Shown here one piece after another: positions 41,393 to 50,685 of a DNA stretch of 64,000 nt. The DNA is taken from NCBI GenBank assembly GCA_947496175.1, contig CANMBU010000002.1, forward strand, positions 558,001-622,000. Direction: 5' to 3'. Position 1 is the stretch's first letter, and each line of letters begins with the position of its first letter. The notes beneath the pieces are model-generated. The model ran no database searches, was not told the origin of the DNA, and saw only the letters and a program-made list of their open reading frames with translations. The stretch comes from an uncultured Roseovarius sp. Its GTDB lineage: Bacteria > Pseudomonadota > Alphaproteobacteria > Rhodobacterales > Rhodobacteraceae. A program made the position numbers and the translations under genes.

Positions 41393-42988
41393 TCAGCCGT
41401 ATTGCGCCAGCATCTCACGCAAGTCCTCGATTGTGTTGGCCTCATTCACCGGTTTGTCATGCCGCCAGCGTTTCATGCGCGGAAAACGGAGGGACACGCC
41501 GGATTTATGACGGGTGCTTTCCGCAATGCCTTCAAAGGCGATTTCAAACACATGCTCGGCGCGCACCTGACGCACGGGACCAAAGCGCTGCATCGTGTTT
41601 TTGCGCACCCAGGCCGTGATCTTGCGGAATTCCGCGTCCGTGAGGCCGGAATAGGCCTTGGTGAATGGCACAAGCTCATTTCCATCTCGAACCGCAAAGG
41701 TGAAATCGGTAAACAGGTTGGCGCGCCGTCCGTGACCTTGTTGGGCATAGATCATCACCGCATCAATCGTCAGCGGATCGAGCTTCCATTTCCACCAGTC
41801 CCCTTTCTTGCGGCCCGTATGATAGGGGCTGGACGCGCGCTTGATCATCAGCCCTTCGGCGCGTTCTTCGCGGGCTGTGCTGCGTAAATCGGCGAGTGTT
41901 TTCCATGATTTGAACGGAAGCACAGAAGACGCGCGCAACGGTGCATCCTCTGGCAGGGTGCCCAATATGGCATCAAGCCTAGCGCGCCTCTCTGCGAACG
42001 GCACTTCGCGCAGGTCCTCTCCGTTCTCCTCCAGAAGATCATAGGCCAGCACGATCACAGGCGCGTCTTTCAGCAACTTCTTCGGTACGGTCTTACGACC
42101 GATCCGCTTTTGCAGCGCATTGAAGGGCAGGGGCGCAGTACCGTCCCACGCCACAATCTCTCCGTCAATCACGGTGCCATCCGGCAGAAAGTCCCGCGCA
42201 CGCGCCAGTTCGGGAAACCGGTCTGTCATCAATTCCTCGCCACGTGACCAGACAAAATGCTCGCCTCCGCGCAGAATGAGCTGACCGCGAATGCCATCCC
42301 ACTTCCATTCCGCGAGCCAGTCTTTGGGCTCTCCCAATGTCTCGGGTCCATCATCGTCCAACCCATACGCCAGACAAAAAGGGTAGGGGCGCGAGAGATC
42401 CGCACCTGAATCGGGCGCCTCGATCAAGGCCTCCCATGTTGTTGTGTCCGGCGTCCAATCGCCCATCAAGCGATGCGCCAGTTCGGCCTCATCACGGCCC
42501 GTGGCCTGCGCCAAAGCGCGGGTCATGAGCTTGCGGCTCACCCCGATGCGAAACCCACCAGTCAGAAGCTTGTTGAACACCATGCGTTCCTGCGCGCCCA
42601 TCTGGTCCCAGGCCTCTAACACAGCTGCCTTACGCGACTCTTCGTCCTGTCTGTCCAGAGCGCGAAGCCTGCCGATCCATGTGCTCAGGCTCTCATCCTG
42701 ATCCCGTGTGGCCGGGGGCAGCACAAGGGCGATGGTTTCCGCCAGATCACCGACAATCGGGTAGCTTTCCTCGAAAAGCCACAATGGGATATCGGCCCTT
42801 TCTGCCGCCCATTCCCGAAGCTTTGTTGTGGTGATCGCGCGGCGTGGTCTGCGCCCGGAAAAAAGTGCCACAGTCCATAGCCGATCCTCAACAGGCGCAT
42901 CCACAAAATATCCCGCCATTTCAGACGTTTTGACAGAGGTCTTCGTCGTTTGATCCAGCGTGGCATAGAGTGCGGTGAACCGTTTCAT
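41393..42988 (-). CDS. ATP-dependent DNA ligase
   Basis: A 531-residue ligase of the bacterial LigC/B type that occurs with a linked exonuclease. The nucleotidyl lysine is Lys229 in EWKWDGIRGQL. Later motifs include DGEIVAWDG (III-like), RASSPYHTGRKKGDWWKWKLDP (IV/V) and the C-terminal OB-fold (TAWVRKNTMQRFGPVRQVRAEHVFEIAFEG). It seals nicks in repair using ATP, unlike the NAD-dependent LigA. The start overlaps the stop of the upstream exonuclease by four bases. Confidence 0.94.
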   Translation of the reverse strand: MKRFTALYATLDQTTKTSVKTSEMAGYFVDAPVEDRLWTVALFSGRRPRRAITTTKLREWAAERADIPLWLFEESYPIVGDLAETIALVLPPATRDQDESLSTWIGRLRALDRQDEESRKAAVLEAWDQMGAQERMVFNKLLTGGFRIGVSRKLMTRALAQATGRDEAELAHRLMGDWTPDTTTWEALIEAPDSGADLSRPYPFCLAYGLDDDGPETLGEPKDWLAEWKWDGIRGQLILRGGEHFVWSRGEELMTDRFPELARARDFLPDGTVIDGEIVAWDGTAPLPFNALQKRIGRKTVPKKLLKDAPVIVLAYDLLEENGEDLREVPFAERRARLDAILGTLPEDAPLRASSVLPFKSWKTLADLRSTAREERAEGLMIKRASSPYHTGRKKGDWWKWKLDPLTIDAVMIYAQQGHGRRANLFTDFTFAVRDGNELVPFTKAYSGLTDAEFRKITAWVRKNTMQRFGPVRQVRAEHVFEIAFEGIAESTRHKSGVSLRFPRMKRWRHDKPVNEANTIEDLREMLAQYG

Positions 42989-43998
42989 GCGGCGTCACCG
43001 TCATCTGTCGCAGCATCTAACGTCTCACCGGTGAACTCTGTTGGAATAATTTCAGTATTTAACCCGCTTTCCTTGAGCCATCGCGCAAATATATCCGTAT
43101 AACCATGCGTAACATATATATTTTCTGCATTTGTTTCCCTGATCGCGGCATTCAATCCCGGCCAATCTGCATGATCGGACATCACAAACCCACGATCCAC
43201 AGCACGCCTCCGACGCACCCCACGCAGACGCATCCAGCCGCTTGCGAAACCTGTTGAGTTGGGCCTGAACCGTCGTGCCCAAGTGCTTCCAAGTGCGCCC
43301 GGTGGCGCAAGAACCATCGCGCCGGGATGGGCTTTGGGATCAAGATCGGGTGTTACGTGGAGTGTGTCGGGCAAGGCCAACCCCTGCGCGCGCAATACCG
43401 CATTGGTGTTTTCCACTGCCCCATGAGTCAGGATCGGACCAATTGACGGATCCAAAAGTGACAAAACACGCTGTGCTTTGCCCAGCGAATAGGCCCCCAA
43501 AAGGCTGAACATACCCTTGGCTGCGTTTGCTGCCCACCAACCGTTGATTTCCTTTGCAACGATGTCTTCCTGTGCCCAGGTGAACACAGGCAGACCGAAA
43601 GTGCATTCCGAAATGAAACTGTGACAGCGCACCGGTTCAAACGGCTCTGACAAACGATCCGGCTCGGTCTTATAGTCGCCCGAGACCACCCAAACCTCGC
43701 CTTTCACCTCAACCCGTATTTGCGCCGATCCGGGGACATGCCCGGCAGGATGAAAGGAAACGGTCGCGTCCCCGATCTGCTTCGCCTCACCGTAGTGCAC
43801 AGTTTCAAGTGTGATCTCACCCAACCGATGCCGCATCACCGGTGCGGCGGATACGGTGGACAAGTACCGTTGATGCCCCGGTCGTGCATGGTCCGCATGA
43901 CCATGGGTGATCAGAGCCCGATCTACCGGCTTCCATGGGTCGATGAAAAAGTCACCGGCAGGGCAATAGATGCCATGGGGTTTGAATTCTAAAACCAT
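42985..43998 (-). CDS. Ligase-associated DNA exonuclease (metallo-beta-lactamase fold)
   Basis: A 337-residue protein with the metal motif THGHADHARPGH at residues 31-42 and a beta-CASP-like part; VSGDYKTEPDRLSEPFEPV and ISECTFGLPVF are family hallmarks, and VMSDHADWPGLN comes late. It occurs with the ATP-dependent ligase in bacteria and is thought to trim DNA ends before joining. The other common partners, an Lhr-like helicase and a metallophosphoesterase, are not in this window. It overlaps the ligase gene by four bases (ATGA). Confidence 0.92.
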   Translation of the reverse strand: MVLEFKPHGIYCPAGDFFIDPWKPVDRALITHGHADHARPGHQRYLSTVSAAPVMRHRLGEITLETVHYGEAKQIGDATVSFHPAGHVPGSAQIRVEVKGEVWVVSGDYKTEPDRLSEPFEPVRCHSFISECTFGLPVFTWAQEDIVAKEINGWWAANAAKGMFSLLGAYSLGKAQRVLSLLDPSIGPILTHGAVENTNAVLRAQGLALPDTLHVTPDLDPKAHPGAMVLAPPGALGSTWARRFRPNSTGFASGWMRLRGVRRRRAVDRGFVMSDHADWPGLNAAIRETNAENIYVTHGYTDIFARWLKESGLNTEIIPTEFTGETLDAATDDGDAA

Positions 43999-44094
43999 AA
44001 GCCAAGACTAGCGTGGTCTCACGCCATGACCATATCCGCGCTTGCGGTGGGGTCACACGCCAGTATCGTGAGGGCAGAAGCAACGGAGACTGTT

Positions 44095-44925
44095 ATGCGA
44101 TTTCTGCGCTATGGGGCACCGGGTGAGGAAAAGCCTGGCGTTTTGGACAAAGACGGCAAGATCAGGGATTTGAGCGCCGTTATGCCCGACCTTTCAGGGG
44201 CTTATCTGGCTAACCTGTCCTCAATTGATCCCGAGCGCTTGCCTCTTGTCCCTGGCGATCCACGGATTGGACCTCCAGTTGGCCATGTGGGCAAACTTGT
44301 GTGCATCGGGCTTAACTATACCGACCACGCTGAAGAGCTTGGGATGTCATTCCCTGATCACCCCGTGGTCTTTATGAAAGCGACATCCGCGATCATCGGT
44401 CCGAATGACACTGTCAGACTGCCGCGCGGGTCGACCCATGGCGATTGGGAAATTGAACTAGGTATAGTGATTGGAAAGCCAGCGTCTTACGTGAGTGAAG
44501 AAGAAGCACTCAGTCGTGTTGCAGGCTACACCATCGTTAACGACGTCTCCGAGCGGCGCTTTCAGATGGAGCTCTCGGGGCAATGGACCAAGGGCAAAAG
44601 CTGTGACACCTTTGCGCCCATCGGTCCCTGGCTGGTTACGCCGGATGAGGTGGGCGACGTGCAACACCTGTCACTGTCACTGGATGTGAACGGTGAACGC
44701 ATGCAAACCGGCTCGACCTCAAAGATGATCTTTTCGGTGGCGCACATCATCTCTCATCTGAGCGAATTGATGACGTTGCATCCGGGCGATGTCATCGCAA
44801 CGGGGACGCCTCCGGGTGTTGGCATGGGGCAGAACCCTAAGCGTTTCCTGTCCGAAGGCGATGTGATGGAGCTTGCGATTGAGCATCTTGGGCAGCAGAG
44901 GTTGCCTGTGGGTCGCACGCCGTAG
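44095..44925 (+). CDS. Fumarylacetoacetate hydrolase (FAH) family protein
   Basis: A 276-residue member of the FAH superfamily. Metal-binding and catalytic parts are visible: LVCIGLNYTDHAEELG, then WEIELGIVIGK (Glu ligands), VNDVSERRFQM (Asp ligand) and KSCDTFAPIGPWLVT. GDVIATGTPPGVGMGQNP closes the fold. Members open or tautomerise keto-acid or ureidoglycolate-type substrates; the exact one is unclear. I start at ATG 44095 with GGAG upstream; the frame extends to 44026. The 3' end overlaps a convergent hydrolase by 89 bp. Confidence 0.92.
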   Translation: MRFLRYGAPGEEKPGVLDKDGKIRDLSAVMPDLSGAYLANLSSIDPERLPLVPGDPRIGPPVGHVGKLVCIGLNYTDHAEELGMSFPDHPVVFMKATSAIIGPNDTVRLPRGSTHGDWEIELGIVIGKPASYVSEEEALSRVAGYTIVNDVSERRFQMELSGQWTKGKSCDTFAPIGPWLVTPDEVGDVQHLSLSLDVNGERMQTGSTSKMIFSVAHIISHLSELMTLHPGDVIATGTPPGVGMGQNPKRFLSEGDVMELAIEHLGQQRLPVGRTP

Positions 44926-45871
44926 TATTCTGATAATTCGCGAAAAATTTGGTGACGCAGGTGTCAGCATGGGTGCGGGTGTCGGTTTCTTCCATCAAAA
45001 CCTCGTGCCGCGCGCCCTCGGCCAATTCCAATACTGCTCCGGGCCAGCGCGCCACACGATCATGTATGCGGTTAGGGTCGACAATGTCTTCGTCCGTGCC
45101 GAGCAAAACCAGACAGGGCAGGTTTGGAGAGGCCATCTTGGACAAGGCGCGCGTCTCAGAAAGGCTTTCGTACAACCAGCGTAAACTCGGCCCGCCGACC
45201 CGAAGCTCAGGTTGTTCCACAACATGTTTGATCATGTAGTCATACATCTGTGCGTCAGTGGTCAGGCGGTTGGATTCGAAAGGCTCACTCAAAACATACG
45301 CCTCCGGCAAGGTGCCGGGCGCATAGCGTTGGTCAAAGCCTAGATACCGGCTGGCCCAGGACAGGGCCCAGGCAAACGGGCGTATATGGGGCGACATGTG
45401 AATGCCCCACATGGGGGCAGAAAATGCAGCCGCTTCCACCGGCATGCCATCCATCAAGGATCGAAGGCCGATGCAGCCTCCCATTGAATGCCCCAAAAGA
45501 AACCAGGGCTTGGGAAGCTCAAGCGCGCCCGCCGCTTCAATCATAGCCGCAACGTCTAGCTGATAGTCGGCGAAATCATGAACATGACCCAGCATCGGGT
45601 CGGATGCCACCCGATCGGCCAGCCCTTGCCCGCGCCAGTCAATGACCGCGACGTGCAGTCCCGCACGGCTTAGATCAACCGAGGCTTTCCCATATTTTTC
45701 AACATATTCGGTGCGCCCCGGGAACAGGAACACCGTTCCTGTGATGCCCTCAGATTGCCCCGGCCATACCCCAAGCCGCAAACGCACGCCGTCCTTGGCC
45801 GTCATCCAATAGGCAGCCCCACCGTCGGGGCCCTCGGCCATATCAGAGAAAAACGGCGCGCTTTGCATCAT
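44837..45871 (-). CDS. Alpha/beta hydrolase, lysophospholipase-like
   Basis: A 344-residue hydrolase. GTVFLFPGRTEYVEKYGK resembles the PldB-type N-terminus, DWRGQGLADRV follows, and LLGHSMGGCIGLR gives the nucleophile Ser. The acid is in LLGTDEDIVDP and the His in GARHEVLMEE. The last 35 residues or so (about 310-344) are low in complexity and are read from the strand opposite the FAH gene end. Its start is one base past the SCP2 stop, so the two are probably one operon. Cytoplasmic; substrate unknown. Confidence 0.88.
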   Translation of the reverse strand: MMQSAPFFSDMAEGPDGGAAYWMTAKDGVRLRLGVWPGQSEGITGTVFLFPGRTEYVEKYGKASVDLSRAGLHVAVIDWRGQGLADRVASDPMLGHVHDFADYQLDVAAMIEAAGALELPKPWFLLGHSMGGCIGLRSLMDGMPVEAAAFSAPMWGIHMSPHIRPFAWALSWASRYLGFDQRYAPGTLPEAYVLSEPFESNRLTTDAQMYDYMIKHVVEQPELRVGGPSLRWLYESLSETRALSKMASPNLPCLVLLGTDEDIVDPNRIHDRVARWPGAVLELAEGARHEVLMEETDTRTHADTCVTKFFANYQNTTACDPQATSAAQDAQSQAPSHRLRTGNA

Positions 45872-45872
45872 A

Positions 45873-46160
45873 TCAGCTCAGAACACTGCCAAGTTTCATA
45901 GCCATGCCCATGTCGCCATCTACGGCCAGCTTGCCGGACATGAAGGCAGCGGTGGGATCAAGATCGCCCGCCAAAATGGATTGGAAGGTGTCAACATCCG
46001 CGGTCAGCGTGACATCCGTGTCATCATCGCCTGCACGTACACCATCATCGTCGATCACAATGGCCCCTTCGCCTTCGATGACGAATTTCGCACTGCCATC
46101 CAGGCCGCCGCTCATTTTGCTGCTCAAAGCCTCTACTGCGGCTGCCACTACGTCGCTCAT
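45873..46160 (-). CDS. SCP2 sterol-binding domain protein
   Basis: A 95-residue single-domain SCP2 protein: KFVIEGEGAIVIDDDGVRAGDDDTDVTLTADVDTFQSILAGDLDPTAAFMSGKLAVDGDMGMAMKL is the whole fold, with the typical lipid-pocket Gly/Asp pattern. It probably binds a hydrophobic or acyl ligand. It may be linked in function with the downstream lysophospholipase-like enzyme, because the genes are adjacent; no evidence beyond that. Confidence 0.92.
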   Translation of the reverse strand: MSDVVAAAVEALSSKMSGGLDGSAKFVIEGEGAIVIDDDGVRAGDDDTDVTLTADVDTFQSILAGDLDPTAAFMSGKLAVDGDMGMAMKLGSVLS

Positions 46161-46230
46161 GTTTTGTCCTCCAAATTGTGACTTGTCAGGACTATGAATC
46201 CTGACCTGGTGCGCTAAACTCTAGCGTACT

Positions 46231-46794
46231 ATGAGTATTAAACACATCTTTCTCAATTCTATCGTCGCGGCACTTTTGGCGACAGTCACTTTTTCCTTAC
46301 CTCTTGCTGCGGAAGAAACCCGCCTTGACGGCTTGTTCGAACAGCTTTCTGAGGCAGATGAAAAAGATGAGGCGCGCCGTGTGGCCAAAGAAATAGAGCT
46401 GGAACTGACCAGATCGGGGTCCGCATCGGCAGATCTACTGCTTAAACGTGGCACAGATGCGCTTGAGGCGGGCGATGTGACAAGTGCGATTGACCATCTG
46501 ACGGCGCTCACCGACCATGCGCCGGATTTTGCCGAAGGCTGGCACATGCGCGCCGTGGCCTATTCAGAGGCGGAACTTTTTGGTCCCGCCATGGCCGATA
46601 TCGAACGCGCCCTGGCGCTGGAGCCGCGCCATTACAACGCGATTGCAAGCCTGGGTGGTGTTCTGGCACAGATCGACCGGCTGGATATGGCCAAAGAGGC
46701 GTTTGAGCTCGTTCTGGCTATACATCCCCATCATCAAGACGTATCCGAAGCGCTGGAACATATCGAGCGCGAGATCGGCGGCTCGGAACTTTAG
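46231..46794 (+). CDS. Exported TPR protein
   Basis: A 187-residue protein with a signal peptide (HIFLNSIVAALLATVTFSLPLAAEE) and three to four tetratricopeptide repeats from residue 70: RGTDALEAGDVTSAIDHLTALTDHAPDFAEGW, AVAYSEAELFGPAMADIERALALEPRHYNAI, then LGGVLAQIDRLDMAKEAFELVLAIHP. It acts in the periplasm as a protein-protein adaptor, partners unknown. The Suv3-like gene follows after 18 bp. Confidence 0.88.
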   Translation: MSIKHIFLNSIVAALLATVTFSLPLAAEETRLDGLFEQLSEADEKDEARRVAKEIELELTRSGSASADLLLKRGTDALEAGDVTSAIDHLTALTDHAPDFAEGWHMRAVAYSEAELFGPAMADIERALALEPRHYNAIASLGGVLAQIDRLDMAKEAFELVLAIHPHHQDVSEALEHIEREIGGSEL

Positions 46795-46812
46795 AACACG
46801 AGGGGGCGGCCT

Positions 46813-49626
46813 ATGGCCGAGCAGTCCAGGGTCCTCGCGGTCCTCGGCCCGACGAATACCGGAAAAACGCATTACGCGATCGAGCGGATGCTGGGGTATC
46901 GCACTGGAATCATTGGGCTTCCTCTGCGTCTTTTGGCGCGTGAAGTCTATGACAAGATTGTTGCGGTGCGTGGTCCGTCCGTTGTGGCTCTGGTCACGGG
47001 TGAAGAGCGCATCGTGCCGCCCCGCACGCAATACTGGGTGTGCACCGTCGAGGCGATGCCCGAAGGCATGGGCGCCGATTTCGTGGCTGTGGACGAAGTC
47101 CAGCTATGTGCTGATCCGGAACGTGGCCATGTGTTTACCGACAGGCTTTTGCGCATGCGTGGATTGCGCGAGACGCAGTTCTTGGGTGCGCATACCATGC
47201 GCGGTGTCATTTCCCAGCTGGTTCCCGAAGCGGAATTCATCGGTCGAACCAGAATGTCCAATCTGACTTACTCAGGTTCGAAAAAGATAAGCAAGATGCC
47301 AGCACGCAGTGCAATAGTTGGGTTTTCGGTTGAAAATGTATACGCAATCGCCGAGCTTTTGCGCCGTCAAAAGGGTGGTGCGGCGGTGGTTATGGGCGCT
47401 CTGAGCCCCCGGACACGCAACGCACAGGTCGATCTCTATCAAAATGGGGATGTGGATTACCTCGTGGCCACGGATGCTATCGGCATGGGCCTCAACCTCG
47501 ATATCAATCACGTCGCATTTTCCTCACTGAGCAAATTCGATGGGCGGCGGATGCGGGTGCTGGCCCCAAATGAGTTGGCGCAGATAGCAGGGCGCGCTGG
47601 TCGCGGGATGAGTGATGGAACATTTGGCGTCACAGGAGAGGCCCCCGATCTGCCCGATGACATGGCACAAGCCATCATGGATCACCGCTTTGCGCCCTTG
47701 CGCAAGTTGGAGTGGCGCAATTCAAATTTAAGGTTTGGCACGATTGACGCTCTGATTGCGTCGCTGGAAGAGAAACCAAAGGACGATTTGCTTGTACGGG
47801 CCCGCGACGCGGATGACCTCATCGCTCTAAAAACATTGGCTGCGCTAACTGAAATCCGAGCGCGCGCCAGTGATGCGCAATCGGTCAAGCTTTTGTGGGA
47901 TGTATGCCGCGTGCCTGATTTTCGTGGAATCAGCCACGCCGAGCATGCGAGCCTTTTGGAACGGATTTTCAGCGATCTGCACCAGGATGGTCGCGTATCC
48001 GAAGACTGGTTTGCCGCGCAGGTGCGTCGGATCGACCGGACCGATGGGGATATCGATACGCTTTCCAAACGCTTGGCATATATCCGCACATGGACCTACG
48101 TGGCGCAACGAAAAGGCTGGATTGCGGACGAAAGCCATTGGCGCGAGGCCACGCGCGCTGTAGAAGACCGCGTGTCAGACGCGCTCCATGAGGCGCTGAC
48201 CCAAAGATTTGTGGATCGGCGCACCTCTGTATTATTGCGCCGGCTCAAGCAGAAGGAGGCCATGGTGGCCGAAGTGAACGACAAAGGTGAAGTGACGGTT
48301 GAGGGCGAATTCGTCGGCCGTCTGGATGGGTTCCGGTTTATTCAGGACAAAACCGCCGGTGGCCAAGAGGCCAAGGCCGTCAGTCAGGCAAGCCTGCAAG
48401 CGCTGACGCCGCATTTTCATTTGCGCGCGGACAAGTTCTACAACGCGCCTGATACCGAAATCGACTATACCGAACAGGGCGGTTTGATGTGGGGCGAGTA
48501 CGCGGTGGGCAAGCTTGTCGCCGGAGCCGATCCTCTGAAACCTCAGGTCAGCGCATTTGTAGACGAAGCCGCCGGAGCCGATGTGGCGCAGAAAGTGCAA
48601 CGCCGCCTGCAGCACTTCATCGACCGCAAGGTGGCCACATTGTTTGAGCCGCTGCTGAATATTCAACGGGATGAAACACTTACCGGGCTGGCCCGCGGCT
48701 TTGGTTTCCAGCTTGTCGAGGCGTTTGGCATCATCCCACGCGGTGAAGTGGCTGACGAGGTCAAGTCATTGGATCAGGACGCGCGCGGCCAATTGCGCAA
48801 GCATGGCGTCCGTTTTGGTCAATTCACGATCTTCATGCCGTTGCTTTTGAAACCCGCGCCGACGAGACTACGGCTTGTGCTTTGGTCTTTGGCTCAGGGT
48901 CTCGAAGAATTCCCTGAATCGCCACCGCCAGGTCTGGTGACTGTGCCATCCGGCACGGCGCATCCACGCGGGTATCATTCGATGTCGGGTTACCGCGCGG
49001 CTGGCGAACGTGCTGTGCGCATCGATATGCTGGAACGACTGGCCGATATGCTGCGTAACGAAGACAGCCGCGGCGGATTTGAGGCCAATCCGGATATGCT
49101 CTCGATCACGGGCATGACGCTAGAGCAGTTTGCCGACCTGATGCAGGGGCTCGGGTACAAAGCTGAGCGCGGCGAGCGGGATAAGCCGAAAGCGGTGGCC
49201 GTGGCCAATTCAGCGGGGGCCGTAGTGGTAGAGAGCGATGAGATCTCTTCAACGACCGGAAAGGTGCCTGAAACCGGAGCCGAGATGATCGAAGCTGCCG
49301 AGACCGCAGTTGAAGAGGCCAACGCGGTTGAGGAAACCACTTCTGAAGCCGAAACGCCCGACGAAACCAAGGGCCAAAATGATACAGATGCCCCGGAACA
49401 AGAAGTGTTCTTCACCTTCACATGGGCGGGTCGAGCGGCCCGCGCTCGCACGGATCAACGCCGCACCAGCGGCAAGCCCAAACCCAAGGGCGGCAAGCCG
49501 GGCAAGGGCAAGCCCAGACGTGATGCAGGGCCAAAGACCTTTTCGTCTAAGCCTTCCAAGAAAGACAAGATCGACCCCGATAACCCCTTTGCAGCAGCAT
49601 TGATGGGGTTGAAGGACAAAGGGTAA
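46813..49626 (+). CDS. Suv3-like DExH helicase
   Basis: A 937-residue RNA-type helicase like mitochondrial Suv3. Walker A is GPTNTGKTH at residues 11-19, the Walker B motif is VAVDEVQL, then GAHTMR (motif III-like) and the C-terminal core LAQIAGRAGRGMSDGTFG. A long helical middle and the conserved GFRFIQD...FHLRADKFYNAPD part follow. The end of the protein has an acidic stretch (AEMIEAAETAVEEANAVEE), a basic tail (RTSGKPKPKGGKPGKGKPR), and a NPFAAALMGLKDKG end. Probably involved in RNA unwinding or turnover; not proven for bacteria. The S4 protein gene follows at once. Confidence 0.9.
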   Translation: MAEQSRVLAVLGPTNTGKTHYAIERMLGYRTGIIGLPLRLLAREVYDKIVAVRGPSVVALVTGEERIVPPRTQYWVCTVEAMPEGMGADFVAVDEVQLCADPERGHVFTDRLLRMRGLRETQFLGAHTMRGVISQLVPEAEFIGRTRMSNLTYSGSKKISKMPARSAIVGFSVENVYAIAELLRRQKGGAAVVMGALSPRTRNAQVDLYQNGDVDYLVATDAIGMGLNLDINHVAFSSLSKFDGRRMRVLAPNELAQIAGRAGRGMSDGTFGVTGEAPDLPDDMAQAIMDHRFAPLRKLEWRNSNLRFGTIDALIASLEEKPKDDLLVRARDADDLIALKTLAALTEIRARASDAQSVKLLWDVCRVPDFRGISHAEHASLLERIFSDLHQDGRVSEDWFAAQVRRIDRTDGDIDTLSKRLAYIRTWTYVAQRKGWIADESHWREATRAVEDRVSDALHEALTQRFVDRRTSVLLRRLKQKEAMVAEVNDKGEVTVEGEFVGRLDGFRFIQDKTAGGQEAKAVSQASLQALTPHFHLRADKFYNAPDTEIDYTEQGGLMWGEYAVGKLVAGADPLKPQVSAFVDEAAGADVAQKVQRRLQHFIDRKVATLFEPLLNIQRDETLTGLARGFGFQLVEAFGIIPRGEVADEVKSLDQDARGQLRKHGVRFGQFTIFMPLLLKPAPTRLRLVLWSLAQGLEEFPESPPPGLVTVPSGTAHPRGYHSMSGYRAAGERAVRIDMLERLADMLRNEDSRGGFEANPDMLSITGMTLEQFADLMQGLGYKAERGERDKPKAVAVANSAGAVVVESDEISSTTGKVPETGAEMIEAAETAVEEANAVEETTSEAETPDETKGQNDTDAPEQEVFFTFTWAGRAARARTDQRRTSGKPKPKGGKPGKGKPRRDAGPKTFSSKPSKKDKIDPDNPFAAALMGLKDKG

Positions 49627-49629
49627 CGC

Positions 49630-50019
49630 GTGAGCGACACGCCTGAGACCAAAATCCGCCTGGACAAATGGCTCTGGCACGCCCGATTTTTCAAAACGCG
49701 CGGCCTGTCGGCCAAGCTTGTGTCGGGTGGTCATGTTCGCGTCAATCGCGTGAAAGTTTCTAAACCATCGCATGCGGTGGGCTCTGGTGATGTGCTGACC
49801 TTTCCTCAGGCCCGAGACATTCGTGTCATCCGCATTGTCGCCGTCTCGGACCGGCGCGGCCCGGCGCCAGAGGCACAAGCGCTTTACGAGGATCTCGATC
49901 CACCACAGGCGCGCCCCAAGGAGATCCTTCCGCAATCCCCGCAGTTTGAGGGAAAAGGACGTCCCACCAAGCGAGATCGTCGCAAACTCGACCTTAACCG
50001 TCCAGATAAGCTTGAATGA
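49630..50019 (+). CDS. S4-domain RNA-binding protein (Hsp15/HslR-like)
   Basis: A 129-residue protein with an S4 domain at the N-terminus: IRLDKWLWHARFFKTRGLSAKLVSGGHVRVNRVKVSKPSHAVG. The remainder is basic (QFEGKGRPTKRDRRKLDLNR). Hsp15 recycles free 50S subunits carrying nascent chains. The GTG start is 4 bases after the Suv3-like stop, so translational coupling is likely. It could also be a general rRNA binder. Confidence 0.88.
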   Translation: MSDTPETKIRLDKWLWHARFFKTRGLSAKLVSGGHVRVNRVKVSKPSHAVGSGDVLTFPQARDIRVIRIVAVSDRRGPAPEAQALYEDLDPPQARPKEILPQSPQFEGKGRPTKRDRRKLDLNRPDKLE

Positions 50020-50070
50020 CGACAAACCTTGAATTAGGTGAGGCGAGAGACGGATGAACGAGAGCCGAAG

Positions 50071-50409
50071 ATGACCTATATCGTCAACGACAACTGCATC
50101 GAGTGCAAATACACCGACTGTGTCGAAGTGTGCCCCGTGGATTGTTTTTATGAGGGCGAGAACATGTTGGTCATCCATCCGGACGAGTGCATTGACTGCG
50201 GGGTCTGTGAACCAGAATGCCCCGCGGACGCAATTCGCCCAGATACTGAGCCGGATATGGAAAAATGGGTTGAGTTTAACCGCAAGTATTCCGAGATGTG
50301 GCCGGTCATCATCACTAAGAAAGACCAGATGCCAAATGCCGATGAGCGCGACGGCGAAGAAGGCAAGCTTGAAAAATACTTCTCAGAGAACCCAGGCGAA
50401 GGCGGCTAA
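50071..50409 (+). CDS. fdxA: 7Fe ferredoxin
   Basis: A 112-residue seven-iron ferredoxin. Cysteines for the two clusters are in [17 protein letters not shown] near the start ([3Fe-4S] side) and [15 protein letters not shown] ([4Fe-4S] side). The acidic C-terminal tail is typical of the alphaproteobacterial FdxA. It is a low-potential electron carrier in the cytoplasm. I start it at ATG 50071 (MTYIVNDN); the frame extends to 50038. Widely found next to carD, as here. Confidence 0.95.
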   Translation: MTYIVNDNCIECKYTDCVEVCPVDCFYEGENMLVIHPDECIDCGVCEPECPADAIRPDTEPDMEKWVEFNRKYSEMWPVIITKKDQMPNADERDGEEGKLEKYFSENPGEGG

Positions 50410-50685
50410 ACCGATTCGTTTGGTTTTCAGGTCTCTGATCTAGGCCAAAGACACTGCTTTTTCTGGCCATGTGTTTGAAATTCATCACCAAATTCATGTG
50501 ACGCCGCGGCCGGACTTTCGCGAAGCCGTTTTTTGTGATACATTCTCGTTACAAATGTAGTCCACTGCTCAATATCCATTTCGCCCAAGCTGCCGCGTGG
50601 GGATGGATTTTTTTGCGCCTGGGCCCCGAAGTTAAGCCGTTGGCCATGTCTGACGCACCCCGATAACGCGATAAGGAAAACCTGA

